From: UBA2784 sp964494625
Lineage (GTDB): Bacteria > Pseudomonadota > Alphaproteobacteria > Micropepsales > Micropepsaceae
DNA: 64,000 nt
Assembly (NCBI GenBank): GCA_964494625.1
Contig: CAZBRT010000002.1
Coordinates: forward strand, 186,001-250,000
Direction: 5' to 3'
The position numbers and the translations under genes are program-made. Below the pieces are notes generated by a model that was given only the letters and a program-made list of their open reading frames with translations, had not been told where the DNA came from and searched no databases. Shown piece by piece: positions 43,435-52,044 of this stretch. The number at the start of each line of letters is the position of its first letter. Within the stretch, counting starts at the first letter, position 1.

Positions 43435-44406
43435 TTACCTCGCCATCACATCGTCAACGCCGTAGGTGATGAACGCCACACCGACAGCCTCATGAATCTC
43501 GCCGCATTGTCTCACGACACTGCCGAGGAAAGCTCCGATGCCCTCACCCGCCATGCCATCACCAAAGATTTCATCTGCCTGACCGTAATCAACCATCGCC
43601 TTGAGGCGACCGGCGAGCCGCGCACAGGCGGCGCGGCGCGTCTGCGGCGCGCCTTGGGCTATCTCCGACAGGGCCGCCTGCACCTTATCCACCGCAAAAC
43701 GGATGGAATGCGGAAACTCGGGGTCAAAGACCAGGAACTCGGCAATGCGCGCGGGCTCGATGGCGGCCGTATGCACCTTGCAATAGGCCTCGAACGCCGT
43801 GCACTGCTTGAGAAGGTTGATCCAGTCAAAATATTTTGGCGGCTGAAGGTCTGCCCCCGAGCCCTGCGGCGCGAAATAGACCTCAAGCAGGCGTGCCACC
43901 AGCAAGGCGCGCTCCAGATGGCGGCCAAGATCGATGAAATGCCACGCTTCGCCATGGCGCATGGTCGCGTTTGTCACGCCCTTGAAGAGATGGATCGCGT
44001 CAATCACGCCACGAAAGAACGGCACTGGCTGTGCGTCCCAGATTTCGTCAAAGACGAGCGTCTGCTGGCGGAGATATTCGCGGTTGAGGCGTTCCCACAT
44101 CTCGCTGGAAATCTGCTCGCGGATCTGACGGGCATTTTCGCGCGCGGACTGGATGGAACTCAGGAGTGACGAGCGGTTCTCCGGATCGAAGGCGAGGAAT
44201 TCGGTCGCCGCGCGGGCATCGGTATAATGTTCCACGCCCTCTTCTCCGCCCAGCGCCAGCATGAGACGGCGCCAGGCATCGGCGCTTTCCTGTTCGCCCT
44301 GCTGCACCATCGCCTCCAGCCGCACCGCGAGCAGGCGCGACGTATGCTCCGCGCGTTCCAGATAGCGCGACATCCACAGGCAGCCATCGGCGACGCGGGA
44401 GAGCAT
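43435..44406 (-). CDS. Alpha-E domain protein
   Basis: The 323-residue, mostly helical protein starts MLSRVADGCLWMSRYLERAEHTSR, the signature of alpha-E (DUF403) proteins, and contains WEAWHFIDLGRHLERALLVARLL-type charged helices. These proteins always travel with circularly permuted ATP-grasp enzymes and a transglutaminase, as here. It may act as a carrier or amidoligase partner; no activity is established. It has 5 nt to the transglutaminase gene downstream and 3 nt to the small ORF upstream. Confidence 0.9.
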   Translation of the reverse strand: MLSRVADGCLWMSRYLERAEHTSRLLAVRLEAMVQQGEQESADAWRRLMLALGGEEGVEHYTDARAATEFLAFDPENRSSLLSSIQSARENARQIREQISSEMWERLNREYLRQQTLVFDEIWDAQPVPFFRGVIDAIHLFKGVTNATMRHGEAWHFIDLGRHLERALLVARLLEVYFAPQGSGADLQPPKYFDWINLLKQCTAFEAYCKVHTAAIEPARIAEFLVFDPEFPHSIRFAVDKVQAALSEIAQGAPQTRRAACARLAGRLKAMVDYGQADEIFGDGMAGEGIGAFLGSVVRQCGEIHEAVGVAFITYGVDDVMAR

Positions 44407-44409
44407 GTC

Positions 44410-44598
44410 TTACTCGCCTGCAACGCAGGTGAAGCTGACATTGACCGCCGGATTTTGCGCTTCAAGCGTTGCTTCGGCGGCAGCGCCCATCATCTGGCAC
44501 TCGGCTTCGCTCTTGAACTCGATCGTCTGCGAGCTCACGCCCGTGCCCGCAACAAAGATCAGCACAAGGATCCAGCGCGTATATTCTGCCATGCTCAT
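44410..44598 (-). CDS. Small membrane-anchored or exported protein in the ATP-grasp operon
   Basis: The 62-residue protein starts at ATG 44598 with GGAG 6 nt upstream, 1 nt after the ATP-grasp stop. It has one hydrophobic segment (MSMAEYTRWILVLIFVAGTG), then a short domain with two cysteines (SEAECQMMG and VSFTCVAGE) that could form a disulfide if exported. No family is recognised. Tight spacing on both sides shows that it is translated within the operon; most relatives of this operon lack it. Confidence 0.7.
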   Translation of the reverse strand: MSMAEYTRWILVLIFVAGTGVSSQTIEFKSEAECQMMGAAAEATLEAQNPAVNVSFTCVAGE

Positions 44599-44599
44599 G

Positions 44600-46156
44600 T
44601 CACTCTCCTTCTGAAAGCACCCAGGTATCTTTCGAGCCGCCGCCCTGGCTTGAATTGACGACAAGGCTGCCCCGCTTCAAGGCAACGCGGGTGAGGCCGC
44701 CCGGCACGACCACCGTATCCGCCGCGTGCAGGATGAAGGGCCTCAGATCAATGTGCCGCGCCTCGACCGCGTTATCGACAAAACACGGACTGCGCGAGAG
44801 CTGGATCGTGGGCTGGGCGATGTAGTTTTCGGGATCGGCGACAAGCTTTTTGCGGAACGCCTCGCGTTCGTTGGCACTGGCGTGGGGGCCAACCAGCATG
44901 CCGTACCCGCCGCTCTCGCCCACCGCCTTCACCACCAGACTGTCAAGATTGGCGAGCACGTGCGAGAGATGGGCGGGCTCGCGGCAGAGAAAGGTTTCCA
45001 CCTGCTCGATCACCGGGTCTTCGCCAAGATAATAGCGCACAAGCCGCGGCACATAGGCATAGACGGCCTTGTCGTCCGCCACGCCGTTGCCGAGCGCATT
45101 GGCGATCACCACGTTGCCGGCCCGGTAGCAGTTGAACAGGCCCGGCACGCCCAGAGTTGAATCCTTGCGGAAGATGAGCGGATCGCAAAAATCGTCATCA
45201 ATGCGCCGGTAGATGACATCGACGCGCTCAAGCCCGCTGGTTGTGCGCATGTGCACGAAATTGTCGTGCACCAGAAGGTCGCGGCCTTCAACCAGTTCGA
45301 TGCCCATCTGGCGCGCGAGGAACGCGTGCTCGTAATAGGCGGAATTGAAGATGCCGGGCGTCAGAAGGACGATGCGCGGGTTTTCAAGATGCGCAGGCGC
45401 CAATGCGTGAAGCGTCGCCAGCAGTTCCTGCGGATAGTGCTCGATGGGGCGCACGCGCGCCGCCTGGAAAGTCACCGGAAAAGCGCGCCTCACCACGTCG
45501 CGGTTGGCGAGCATGTAGGAGACGCCGGACGGCACGCGCAGATTGTCCTCCAGCACAACGAAGGCGCCATCCTCGCGCCGAACAAGATCGCTGCCGCAGA
45601 CGGACACATAAGCATCGCGCGGCACAGGCACGCCGCGCATTTCGCGCCGGAAATGCTTTGCGCCATAGATCAGCTCGCGCGGAATGATCCCGTCCTTGAG
45701 GACGCGCGCCTCATTGTAGATGTCCTTGAGGAAAAGGTTCAGAACCTGGATGCGCTGCTTCAGGCCCTTTTCGATCTTCGACCATTCATCCGCCGTCACG
45801 ATCCGGGGCAAAAGATCGGTCGGAATGATGCGCTCGGTCGTTTCCTTGCCGCCATAGACCGTGAACGTGATGCCCTGATGGAGGAATGATTGTTCGCAGG
45901 CGAGCTGACGGCGCTGCAATTCCTCGACCGGCAGATGCGACATGCGCTCATGCAGCGCCTCATATTGCGGGCGCGGCAATCCATCCGGCGTGAACGCCTC
46001 GTCATAGGCGCCATCCAGCACGTAGTTCAGGAACGGATCATCAATGCCGGGCCGGGCCAACGGCCCCGCGCCCATACCCGGGTCATGCGCGTCATGAAAA
46101 TCCGCGGCACTTGCCTGCGCCGCACCTTTGCGTGCCGCACGCTTCGTCTCGCTCAT
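44600..46156 (-). CDS. Circularly permuted ATP-grasp type 2 protein
   Basis: The 518-residue enzyme belongs to the COG2308 group. DPFLNYVLDGAYDEAF and HERMSHLPVEELQRR lie near the start. VYGGKETTERIIPTDLLPRI and the ATP-binding blocks VVLEDNLRVPSGVSYML and VVKAVGESGGYGMLVGP are in the permuted order. The C-terminus is SSQGGGSKDTWVL. ATP-grasp enzymes form amide bonds. ATG 46156 is chosen. It heads the operon with a 62-residue ORF, alpha-E and transglutaminase genes, a conserved set predicted to make a peptide. Confidence 0.92.
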   Translation of the reverse strand: MSETKRAARKGAAQASAADFHDAHDPGMGAGPLARPGIDDPFLNYVLDGAYDEAFTPDGLPRPQYEALHERMSHLPVEELQRRQLACEQSFLHQGITFTVYGGKETTERIIPTDLLPRIVTADEWSKIEKGLKQRIQVLNLFLKDIYNEARVLKDGIIPRELIYGAKHFRREMRGVPVPRDAYVSVCGSDLVRREDGAFVVLEDNLRVPSGVSYMLANRDVVRRAFPVTFQAARVRPIEHYPQELLATLHALAPAHLENPRIVLLTPGIFNSAYYEHAFLARQMGIELVEGRDLLVHDNFVHMRTTSGLERVDVIYRRIDDDFCDPLIFRKDSTLGVPGLFNCYRAGNVVIANALGNGVADDKAVYAYVPRLVRYYLGEDPVIEQVETFLCREPAHLSHVLANLDSLVVKAVGESGGYGMLVGPHASANEREAFRKKLVADPENYIAQPTIQLSRSPCFVDNAVEARHIDLRPFILHAADTVVVPGGLTRVALKRGSLVVNSSQGGGSKDTWVLSEGE

Positions 46157-46282
46157 CGAATCCGCAATCTCTGTCCCATGTGTGGCATGGGTGATTGAAG
46201 CCGCAGCGCGCAGCAAAGTGCAAGAGGCACGTCGCGTGCCGGGTTGCGCTGAAAAACCGGGCACGCCCTGCCCGGAAAAGCA

Positions 46283-47026
46283 TCAGCCGCGCAGAAGCCA
46301 CAGACCTTGCGCCAAAGCCGCGCCACCGACGATGAGCACGATCACGCGCGTCCAGCGCCGGAAGGATTCGTTCGACATCTTCTCCAGCAGCGGACCCGCC
46401 AGGGTCGTGCCGAGAAACGCAGCCGCAACCGCTGCGCCGTAGACTTCAAGCGGCAGGTCAGGGCTGGCCGAAATGAGCGCGCCATAATACGCAACCTTCA
46501 GCGTGTGGCTGATCGCCTGTGTTGTTGCTTTGGTCGCAACGACCGCGCGCCGGTCGATCTTTGAGCGCACGAAAAACGTGTCAAGCAATGGACCGGCCAC
46601 ACCGGCAAGCAACTGAGTGCCCGCGACTGAAAAACCGCAAGCGACGGCATGCATGGGTTTGGTGGCATCAAGTGCCAAGCGTGCCGGAATTGCGAGGGCT
46701 GCAAACGGCACGCTGCCCAAAAGGATGAGCATGGTCGCCTTGTCGGGCACATAGGCAATCGCCAGCGGCAGGATCATGGCGGGTGCGGCGCCGATCGCAT
46801 AAAGGCCGACGATCTTCCAGTCGATCCATTGCCGCCACAGGACAGCGCGCCAGCCATTCGAGACAAACTGGGTCACCCCATGAAGCACCATGGCGGCTTC
46901 GACCTTGAGCATCAGGCCGAGGATCAGCATCAGGACCATGCCGCCCGCCATGCCGAAGACGCCGGAGATGGCCGAAGTGACGACAACCGATGCCGCAACG
47001 ATCAGGCTTAAGACAATCGATCCCAT
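46283..47026 (-). CDS. Sulfite exporter TauE/SafE family permease
   Basis: The 247-residue protein has about seven to eight membrane helices. The first half has SAISGVFGMAGGMVLM, and the second copy of the motif is around LLAGVAGPLLDTFFV with ATKATTQAISHTLKVAYYG. The family exports sulfite or organosulfonates. It is divergent from the LysR gene across 102 nt, so that regulator may control it. It stands 126 nt upstream of the ATP-grasp operon on the same strand. Confidence 0.85.
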   Translation of the reverse strand: MGSIVLSLIVAASVVVTSAISGVFGMAGGMVLMLILGLMLKVEAAMVLHGVTQFVSNGWRAVLWRQWIDWKIVGLYAIGAAPAMILPLAIAYVPDKATMLILLGSVPFAALAIPARLALDATKPMHAVACGFSVAGTQLLAGVAGPLLDTFFVRSKIDRRAVVATKATTQAISHTLKVAYYGALISASPDLPLEVYGAAVAAAFLGTTLAGPLLEKMSNESFRRWTRVIVLIVGGAALAQGLWLLRG

Positions 47027-47128
47027 GGCTTTCCCTGTTCAATCCACTCCCCAACACTACATTGGATTCTTGCTTGCCATGGCACGAAAACATGCGATCC
47101 TTAGGCTCAGCTTTTTGATGGCCTTACC

Positions 47129-48076
47129 ATGACCCTTCCCCCGCTCAATGCCGTGCGTGCCTTTGCCGAAGCTGCCCGCCATGGCAGCTATGCAGCTGCC
47201 GCCCGCACGCTGCACGTCACGCCGTCGGCCGTCAGCCGCTTTGTCAAACTGCTGGAGCAGCATCTCAAGGTGCAACTATTCCTGCGCAAAGCGGCGGGAC
47301 TTACGCTCACCAAAGTCGGCAAGGACTATGCGGCGGAGGTCAGCGCCGCCCTTGCGCGTATCGAGGACGCGAGCCGCGCGGTGAAGACGACGACACCCGA
47401 TGCGCTGGTGATCGGCGCAGGGCCCACATTGGCGATGCGCTGGCTGATTCCGCGACTACCTGCCTTTCAGGCAGCGCATCCCATGATCGAAGTGCGCATC
47501 TCGACGGCCATCGAAGGTGCTGAGCCCATGCGTGACGATTGGCACGCCGCCATCCGGCTGGGGGCTGGCGCGTGGGCGGGACATGCGGCGCACCTGCTTT
47601 TCACCGCCGACCTCTTTCCGGTGGCGCGTCCGGATGTGGCGCGCGGTCTCAAATCACCGGCCGATCTTGCCGGGGCCATGCTGCTTTCGTCGGCCAATGC
47701 GCCTGATGACTGGCCGCGCTGGCTTTCGGCTGCCGGGCTTGATCCCTGGATCGCGCGCAAGACACGCCAATTCGACTATCCCGCATTTGCCCTGCAGGCA
47801 GCTTTGGATGGTCTGGGCGTTGCCATGGCGCGCGCGCCCTTTGTGGCGGATGATCTGGCGGCGGGGCGCCTCATTGCGCCCTTCCGGCTGCGCGTGCCGC
47901 ATGAAGGCGGGTGGTATCTGATCCATCGCGGCGGTGCGTCGATGTCGCCGGGTTCTGCAGCCGCGTTTGCAATCTTCCGCGACTGGATCGTGGCGGCATC
48001 GCAAGATGCGCGGCACATGCCCAAGCGTCAGGTGCACAATCAAGGCAAGCGCAAGCCCAATGCCATCCGCGCTTGA
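47129..48076 (+). CDS. LysR family transcriptional regulator, GcvA-like
   Basis: The 315-residue protein has an N-terminal helix-turn-helix (LNAVRAFAEAARHGSYAAAARTLHVTPSAVSRFVKLLEQ, about 4-44) and then a substrate-binding domain (about 90-295). It begins LPPLNAVRAFAEAARHGS, as in GcvA/AmpR types. The divergent TauE/SafE permease is the nearest likely target. The inducer is unknown. Confidence 0.92.
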   Translation: MTLPPLNAVRAFAEAARHGSYAAAARTLHVTPSAVSRFVKLLEQHLKVQLFLRKAAGLTLTKVGKDYAAEVSAALARIEDASRAVKTTTPDALVIGAGPTLAMRWLIPRLPAFQAAHPMIEVRISTAIEGAEPMRDDWHAAIRLGAGAWAGHAAHLLFTADLFPVARPDVARGLKSPADLAGAMLLSSANAPDDWPRWLSAAGLDPWIARKTRQFDYPAFALQAALDGLGVAMARAPFVADDLAAGRLIAPFRLRVPHEGGWYLIHRGGASMSPGSAAAFAIFRDWIVAASQDARHMPKRQVHNQGKRKPNAIRA

Positions 48077-48145
48077 ACCCGGCGCGCGCGGGCAATAGGG
48101 TTCTCCCATCCTGCCATCCCGCCACAAGGTTTGCCCCGGCCCGCC

Positions 48146-48994
48146 ATGACGATTTTCGAAGGCACCAAGAAATACATCGCGACCGATGATCTCAAGATCG
48201 CGGTCAATGCGGCGGTCACGCTGGAGCGCCCGCTGCTCATCAAGGGTGAGCCCGGCACCGGCAAGACGCAGCTTGCCTTTGAAGTGGCGGAGGCGCTGAA
48301 CGCGCCGCTGATCACCTGGCACATCAAGTCCACCACGAAGGCCCAGCAAGGCCTTTACGAATACGACGCGGTGACGCGCCTGCGCGACAGCCAGCTGGGC
48401 GATGAGCGCGTGAAAGACGTGCGCAACTACATCAAGAAAGGAAAACTCTGGGAGGCCTTCACGGCGCCGCAGCGCCCGGTACTGCTGCTGGATGAAATCG
48501 ACAAGGCCGACATCGAGTTTCCCAATGACCTCCTGCTTGAACTCGACCGCATGGAGTTCTTCGTTTACGAGACCGGCGACACGATCAAGGCGGCCGTCCG
48601 TCCTATCGTGATGATCACCTCGAACAACGAGAAAGAGCTGCCCGACGCATTCCTGCGCCGCTGCTTCTTCCACTACATCAAATTCCCCGACCGCGAGACG
48701 ATGCAGCGCATCATCGCCGTCCACTTCCCCAAGGTGAAGGAGAAGCTGGTCGCGGAGGCCCTGAACACTTTCTACCAGATCCGCGATGTGCCGGGCCTGA
48801 AGAAGAAACCTTCCACGTCGGAGCTGCTTGATTGGCTGAAGCTCCTCATGGTCGAGGACATCAGCCCCGAGCTGTTGCGCGAGAAGGATCCGACCAAGCT
48901 GATCCCGCCGCTGCATGGCGCACTCCTGAAGAACGAGCAGGACGTGCATCTGTTCGAGCGCCTTGCCTTTCTTGCGCGCCGCGAGCGGAACTGA
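48146..48994 (+). CDS. MoxR-type AAA ATPase
   Basis: This 282-residue AAA+ ATPase has Walker A GEPGTGKTQ (34-42), Walker B VLLLDEIDKAD and sensor 1 VMITSNNEKELP. MoxR ATPases act as chaperones with VWA-domain partners, usually encoded next door. Here the expected CoxE-type VWA partner is found at 58377, 9.4 kb away on the same strand, past a block of unrelated genes. ATG 48146 is preferred to TTG 48131. The sequence is intact. Confidence 0.9.
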   Translation: MTIFEGTKKYIATDDLKIAVNAAVTLERPLLIKGEPGTGKTQLAFEVAEALNAPLITWHIKSTTKAQQGLYEYDAVTRLRDSQLGDERVKDVRNYIKKGKLWEAFTAPQRPVLLLDEIDKADIEFPNDLLLELDRMEFFVYETGDTIKAAVRPIVMITSNNEKELPDAFLRRCFFHYIKFPDRETMQRIIAVHFPKVKEKLVAEALNTFYQIRDVPGLKKKPSTSELLDWLKLLMVEDISPELLREKDPTKLIPPLHGALLKNEQDVHLFERLAFLARRERN

Positions 48995-49105
48995 AGCGAC
49001 ATAAGGTCATTGCGCACAGGCTGAACAGTCAGATGCGCTGGCATTTGCGCTGCGCGCGGCCTTGTGTCACATTTAACCTGTTAGTTAATTCACTTAGAGA
49101 ACGAA

Positions 49106-49435
49106 ATGGCAGAAAAAATCTTCCAAGCGCTTGCCTCGACGCCACGGCGCAAAATCCTGGCCTATCTTTCGGCAGCCGAGATGAGCGCTGGCGAAATAGC
49201 GGAACGGTTCGATATGTCGAAGCCCGCCATCTCCAAGCATCTGCAAATCCTTGAAAACGCCGGCCTTGTCCGCAGCGAGCGGCGGAAACAGTTCATTGTC
49301 TACTCGATCAATCGGGACAATCTGGCGAACACGCTGAACGGCTATCTGCAAAAAGTCTGTCCGGTTTCCCGACCGCTCAAGCGTGAGAGTGAGCGCGTTG
49401 CGGCAACCCGGCGCAGACTTTCATCCTCAGGCTGA
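49106..49435 (+). CDS. ArsR family regulator (SdpR-like)
   Basis: The 109-residue protein has a winged helix (about 5-80): KIFQALASTPRRKILAYL, GEIAERFDMSKPAISKHLQILENAGLV and the wing VRSERRKQFIVYSIN. No metal-binding cysteines are present, so it resembles SdpR-type repressors and not arsenic or zinc sensors. TTAAC-N6-GTTAA lies 18 nt upstream (49073-49088) and could be its operator. It is followed after 11 nt by the desaturase gene, which it probably represses. Confidence 0.88.
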   Translation: MAEKIFQALASTPRRKILAYLSAAEMSAGEIAERFDMSKPAISKHLQILENAGLVRSERRKQFIVYSINRDNLANTLNGYLQKVCPVSRPLKRESERVAATRRRLSSSG

Positions 49436-49446
49436 CGGAGGGCCAT

Positions 49447-50526
49447 ATGGCGGAAGAGATGACCTTTGTGAGCGGACCAGACACGATCATTCCCTCCGCC
49501 ACATCGTCCCCCGTTGAAGGCAGCGTGCGTTGGTCTGCGCCAAAGTCCTTGTGGTATTCCGGCATGACTGTGGCGGGTGTCATAGGCGGCGCGCTCACCG
49601 CCTCATGGGATGCGATCCTCGTCTTCTTGCTGCTGACTGGCGCCACATTATGCGCTGGTCATTCGGTCGGGATGCACCGCCTCCTGATCCACAAGAGCTT
49701 TGAGGCCCCCAAATGGCTGGAGCGGCTGCTTGTCTGGGCAGGCACGCTGGTCGGGATGGCTGGCCCCATCGGCATGATGCGCCAGCATGATTTGCGTGAC
49801 TGGGCGCAGCGTCAGTCGGATTGCCACCCATATCTCTGCCATCGGAGCAGCTTCTGGAAAGACGCATGGTGGCAGCTTCACTGCGATCTCGTGCTCGACT
49901 CTCCGCCAAAATTTGATCCTTCGCGTTCCACCCGTGATCCTTTCCACTATTTTCTTGAGCGGACATGGATGGCGCAGCAGATCCTGCCGGCGGCAATCTT
50001 GTTTGCGCTGGGAGGCTGGGCCTATGTTTTCTGGGGTGTTTGCCTGCGCGTGGCAGTCTCGGTAACCGGGCACTGGCTTGTTGGACACTATGCCCACCGC
50101 GAGGGCCACCAGCGATATCTGGTCGATGGCGCAGCGGTGCAGGGGTTCAATGTATCGATCGCGGGCCTCATCAGCATGGGCGAGAGCTGGCACAACAACC
50201 ACCATGCATTTCCGGGCTCTGCAAGACTGGGGCTTGACCCCGGTCAGGCTGACGCCGGCTATTGGCTTATCTCCATCCTCGAACGTCTTGGCCTTGCCTG
50301 GCGCGTTGTTCTGCCAGAACAACTTCCACAGCGGCCAGCACTGCGACGGACGGGACAAGATGGCGGCGGTTGCCCTTTGCTCATGCGCCTGCAGGCGCAT
50401 TGGCCGTCCAGGGGCAAGCGCCATGATGGATCAGACCTCCCACCAGACGCCCGCATACCCTCCACGCATCGCGTTCGCCATTCCACACTGCTTCATTCTG
50501 TGCGAACAATGCTGCGCATCGCCTGA
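49447..50526 (+). CDS. Fatty acid desaturase family protein
   Basis: The 359-residue membrane enzyme starts at ATG 49447 behind GGAGGG. Histidine boxes are GHSVGMHRLLIHKSFE, MRQHDLRDWAQRQSDCH and GESWHNNHHAFPGSA. The middle box differs from the usual HRxHH and matches an alphaproteobacterial branch. Hydrophobic segments at about 40-75 and 180-205 fit membrane insertion. Similarity seems to end near residue 295 (EQLPQRPALRR); the last 60 residues are basic and histidine-rich and may be read-through caused by loss of the old stop. It is controlled with the ArsR-type gene. Confidence 0.82.
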   Translation: MAEEMTFVSGPDTIIPSATSSPVEGSVRWSAPKSLWYSGMTVAGVIGGALTASWDAILVFLLLTGATLCAGHSVGMHRLLIHKSFEAPKWLERLLVWAGTLVGMAGPIGMMRQHDLRDWAQRQSDCHPYLCHRSSFWKDAWWQLHCDLVLDSPPKFDPSRSTRDPFHYFLERTWMAQQILPAAILFALGGWAYVFWGVCLRVAVSVTGHWLVGHYAHREGHQRYLVDGAAVQGFNVSIAGLISMGESWHNNHHAFPGSARLGLDPGQADAGYWLISILERLGLAWRVVLPEQLPQRPALRRTGQDGGGCPLLMRLQAHWPSRGKRHDGSDLPPDARIPSTHRVRHSTLLHSVRTMLRIA

Positions 50527-50546
50527 ACATCAATGGGAGGGAACCC

Positions 50547-50825
50547 ATGCTTCGCAAACTGATGATTGTTGGTGTCGCCACGCTTGGCTTGGCCGCGTGC
50601 GGCGGTGAACCACACAAGGTCTGCATCAACGAGGAAGCCGCCGTCACTTACAGCATCAAATGGTCGGATGACCTTGAGGCGGCAATGGCGTCTGGCAAGA
50701 TCGAGCGCGCCAAAGGTCAGGAAATGCAGGCGGAGGTCAACAAGCTCTCCTTCAATCGGACCGCCGATACCATCAGCGATTTCTGCAACCGGCTTGACGA
50801 ATTGCGCGCGAACGGCGGCTTCTGA
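50547..50825 (+). CDS. Small lipoprotein
   Basis: The 92-residue protein starts at ATG 50547 behind GGGAGGG. It has a lipoprotein signal (MLRKLMIVGVATLGLAAC, lipobox LAAC, C18), then a short charged helical domain with two further cysteines (KVCINEE, DFCNRLDE) and IKWSDDLEAAMASGKIERAKG. The family is not recognised. It follows the desaturase by 20 nt and may be in the same unit. Between it and the next gene (50826-51038) lies a GGGTCAG / CTGACCC inverted repeat with no gene. Confidence 0.72.
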   Translation: MLRKLMIVGVATLGLAACGGEPHKVCINEEAAVTYSIKWSDDLEAAMASGKIERAKGQEMQAEVNKLSFNRTADTISDFCNRLDELRANGGF

Positions 50826-51038
50826 AATCACTGGGGTCAGAGGTTGGGCGTCAGGTGACGAGCTGACCCAATCCACCTACCGGTTCTTGAGCACAATCAG
50901 TGTGGCGTCCGGGATGTGTCGCAGTGAGGGTGATACCGGAAGGCTGGCTGTCGAGCGGTCGTCTATGCGGTGTCTTTCCAGCTGCCTGAAGCCCGGCTAA
51001 GATCGTTCGCGAGCGCCCCGTCGAGCTGAAACAGAAGA

Positions 51039-51722
51039 ATGAATATGTCACTCCGGACCTTTGCAATTCTGCCGTGTACAAGTCTTCTCTTGTCTTGGTG
51101 CGTCGGCATCGCCTCAGCATCGAGCGATCACACTCTCCTTGAACCTGAAGTGTCCCGAGAGCTCGTTGAGCTGGTACTGGCAAATTCGCCAGCGGCACAA
51201 GGGGCATTTGTCATCAACGAAGACGGGATGGCGGTTCACACACTTTCAGGGTTGATTTGTAATGGTGGCACGCAAGAGCTTCCTTTGACCGCGATCAATA
51301 TTTTCTCGCGCGGCGCCAACGCGACCGATGTCGGGTGTGAATATTCATCCGAAGGCAGCAAAGTCTCGATCTACGCCACCTTAGACGACGGAAAATCGCT
51401 GAAGGAACACTTCGAGTATGCGGTTGCTGCCATTAAGGCCTACACAAGCGACATCGAGATCACTCCCGGAATTGAAATGCCGATCTGGCCAGAGGCGTTT
51501 GGCCAAGTCGATACCTTCGGCCTGTCACTCACAGGCAGAATGAAGTCTGGACCAGATGCCGGAAGCTGGGTTCTGCAGTCTTTACGAATTGCAAAGGTCG
51601 AAGACTGGATTCTCAAAATTCGGGCCACATCACCAAGAAACGAGGACAATACCACCGAGTCATTTGCTCTCGTGGCGCTGATCGTACAAGTGGTTGGCAT
51701 GCAGGAGAGGTTGCAGGACTGA
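51039..51722 (+). CDS. Exported SGxxC-module protein, single module (divergent member)
   Basis: The 227-residue protein begins with a likely signal peptide (MNMSLRTFAILPCTSLLLSWCVGIASA). It then has a helical stretch (about 32-52) and one copy of the module: EDGMAVHTLSGLIC (C74), second cysteine C100 in VGCEYSSEGSKVSIYA. Here the proline after the first cysteine is replaced by asparagine. The second half has alternating strands. Base composition is visibly less GC-rich than the neighbours, unlike the other members. No function is known. It stands apart from the main run, upstream of the helicase. Confidence 0.72.
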   Translation: MNMSLRTFAILPCTSLLLSWCVGIASASSDHTLLEPEVSRELVELVLANSPAAQGAFVINEDGMAVHTLSGLICNGGTQELPLTAINIFSRGANATDVGCEYSSEGSKVSIYATLDDGKSLKEHFEYAVAAIKAYTSDIEITPGIEMPIWPEAFGQVDTFGLSLTGRMKSGPDAGSWVLQSLRIAKVEDWILKIRATSPRNEDNTTESFALVALIVQVVGMQERLQD

Positions 51723-52044
51723 TGTCCTTGGCACCGAGCCTGCGAACTTAATTCCACTGATTGCCGCGATCTTTGGCCCCAATCCGGCCTTATTTGACAC
51801 GGCAGGCCAAAACGTGCACACCCCGCCGCGCCGGACGGAAGCGTCCGGCCTCTTGCGAGGGTTCAAGCGTAAACGGCAGCGTCAGGTTCAATGTCTGCGC
51901 CGTCTTGCCTTCGCGATCTGAGTCATTCCGAACTCTCCTTGTTTGCGCGGGGTGTTCATCACCCCTCCCCGGAATCCCCGGGGCCTCGCCGCATGCGCTT
52001 CTGGCGCGTGCAGCCGTGGCTTTCTCACAAGGCTTGTTTGCACA
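51723..52044. other. Intergenic region with structured helicase leader, 322 nt
   Basis: No supported gene is present. It contains three hairpins: GCCGGACG / CGTCCGGC with a GAAG loop (51830-51849), GGGGTG / CACCCC (51949-51965) and CCCCGG / CCGGGG just after. They lie before the helicase start and suggest a structured 5' leader, as for cold-regulated mRNAs; no promoter was pinned down. Confidence 0.4.

Noticed and set aside
50826..51038. Possible REP-like or transposon remnant (GGGTCAG / CTGACCC inverted repeat)
   Set aside because: Only a 7-bp repeat with no second copy in the window and no transposase fragment, so not called.
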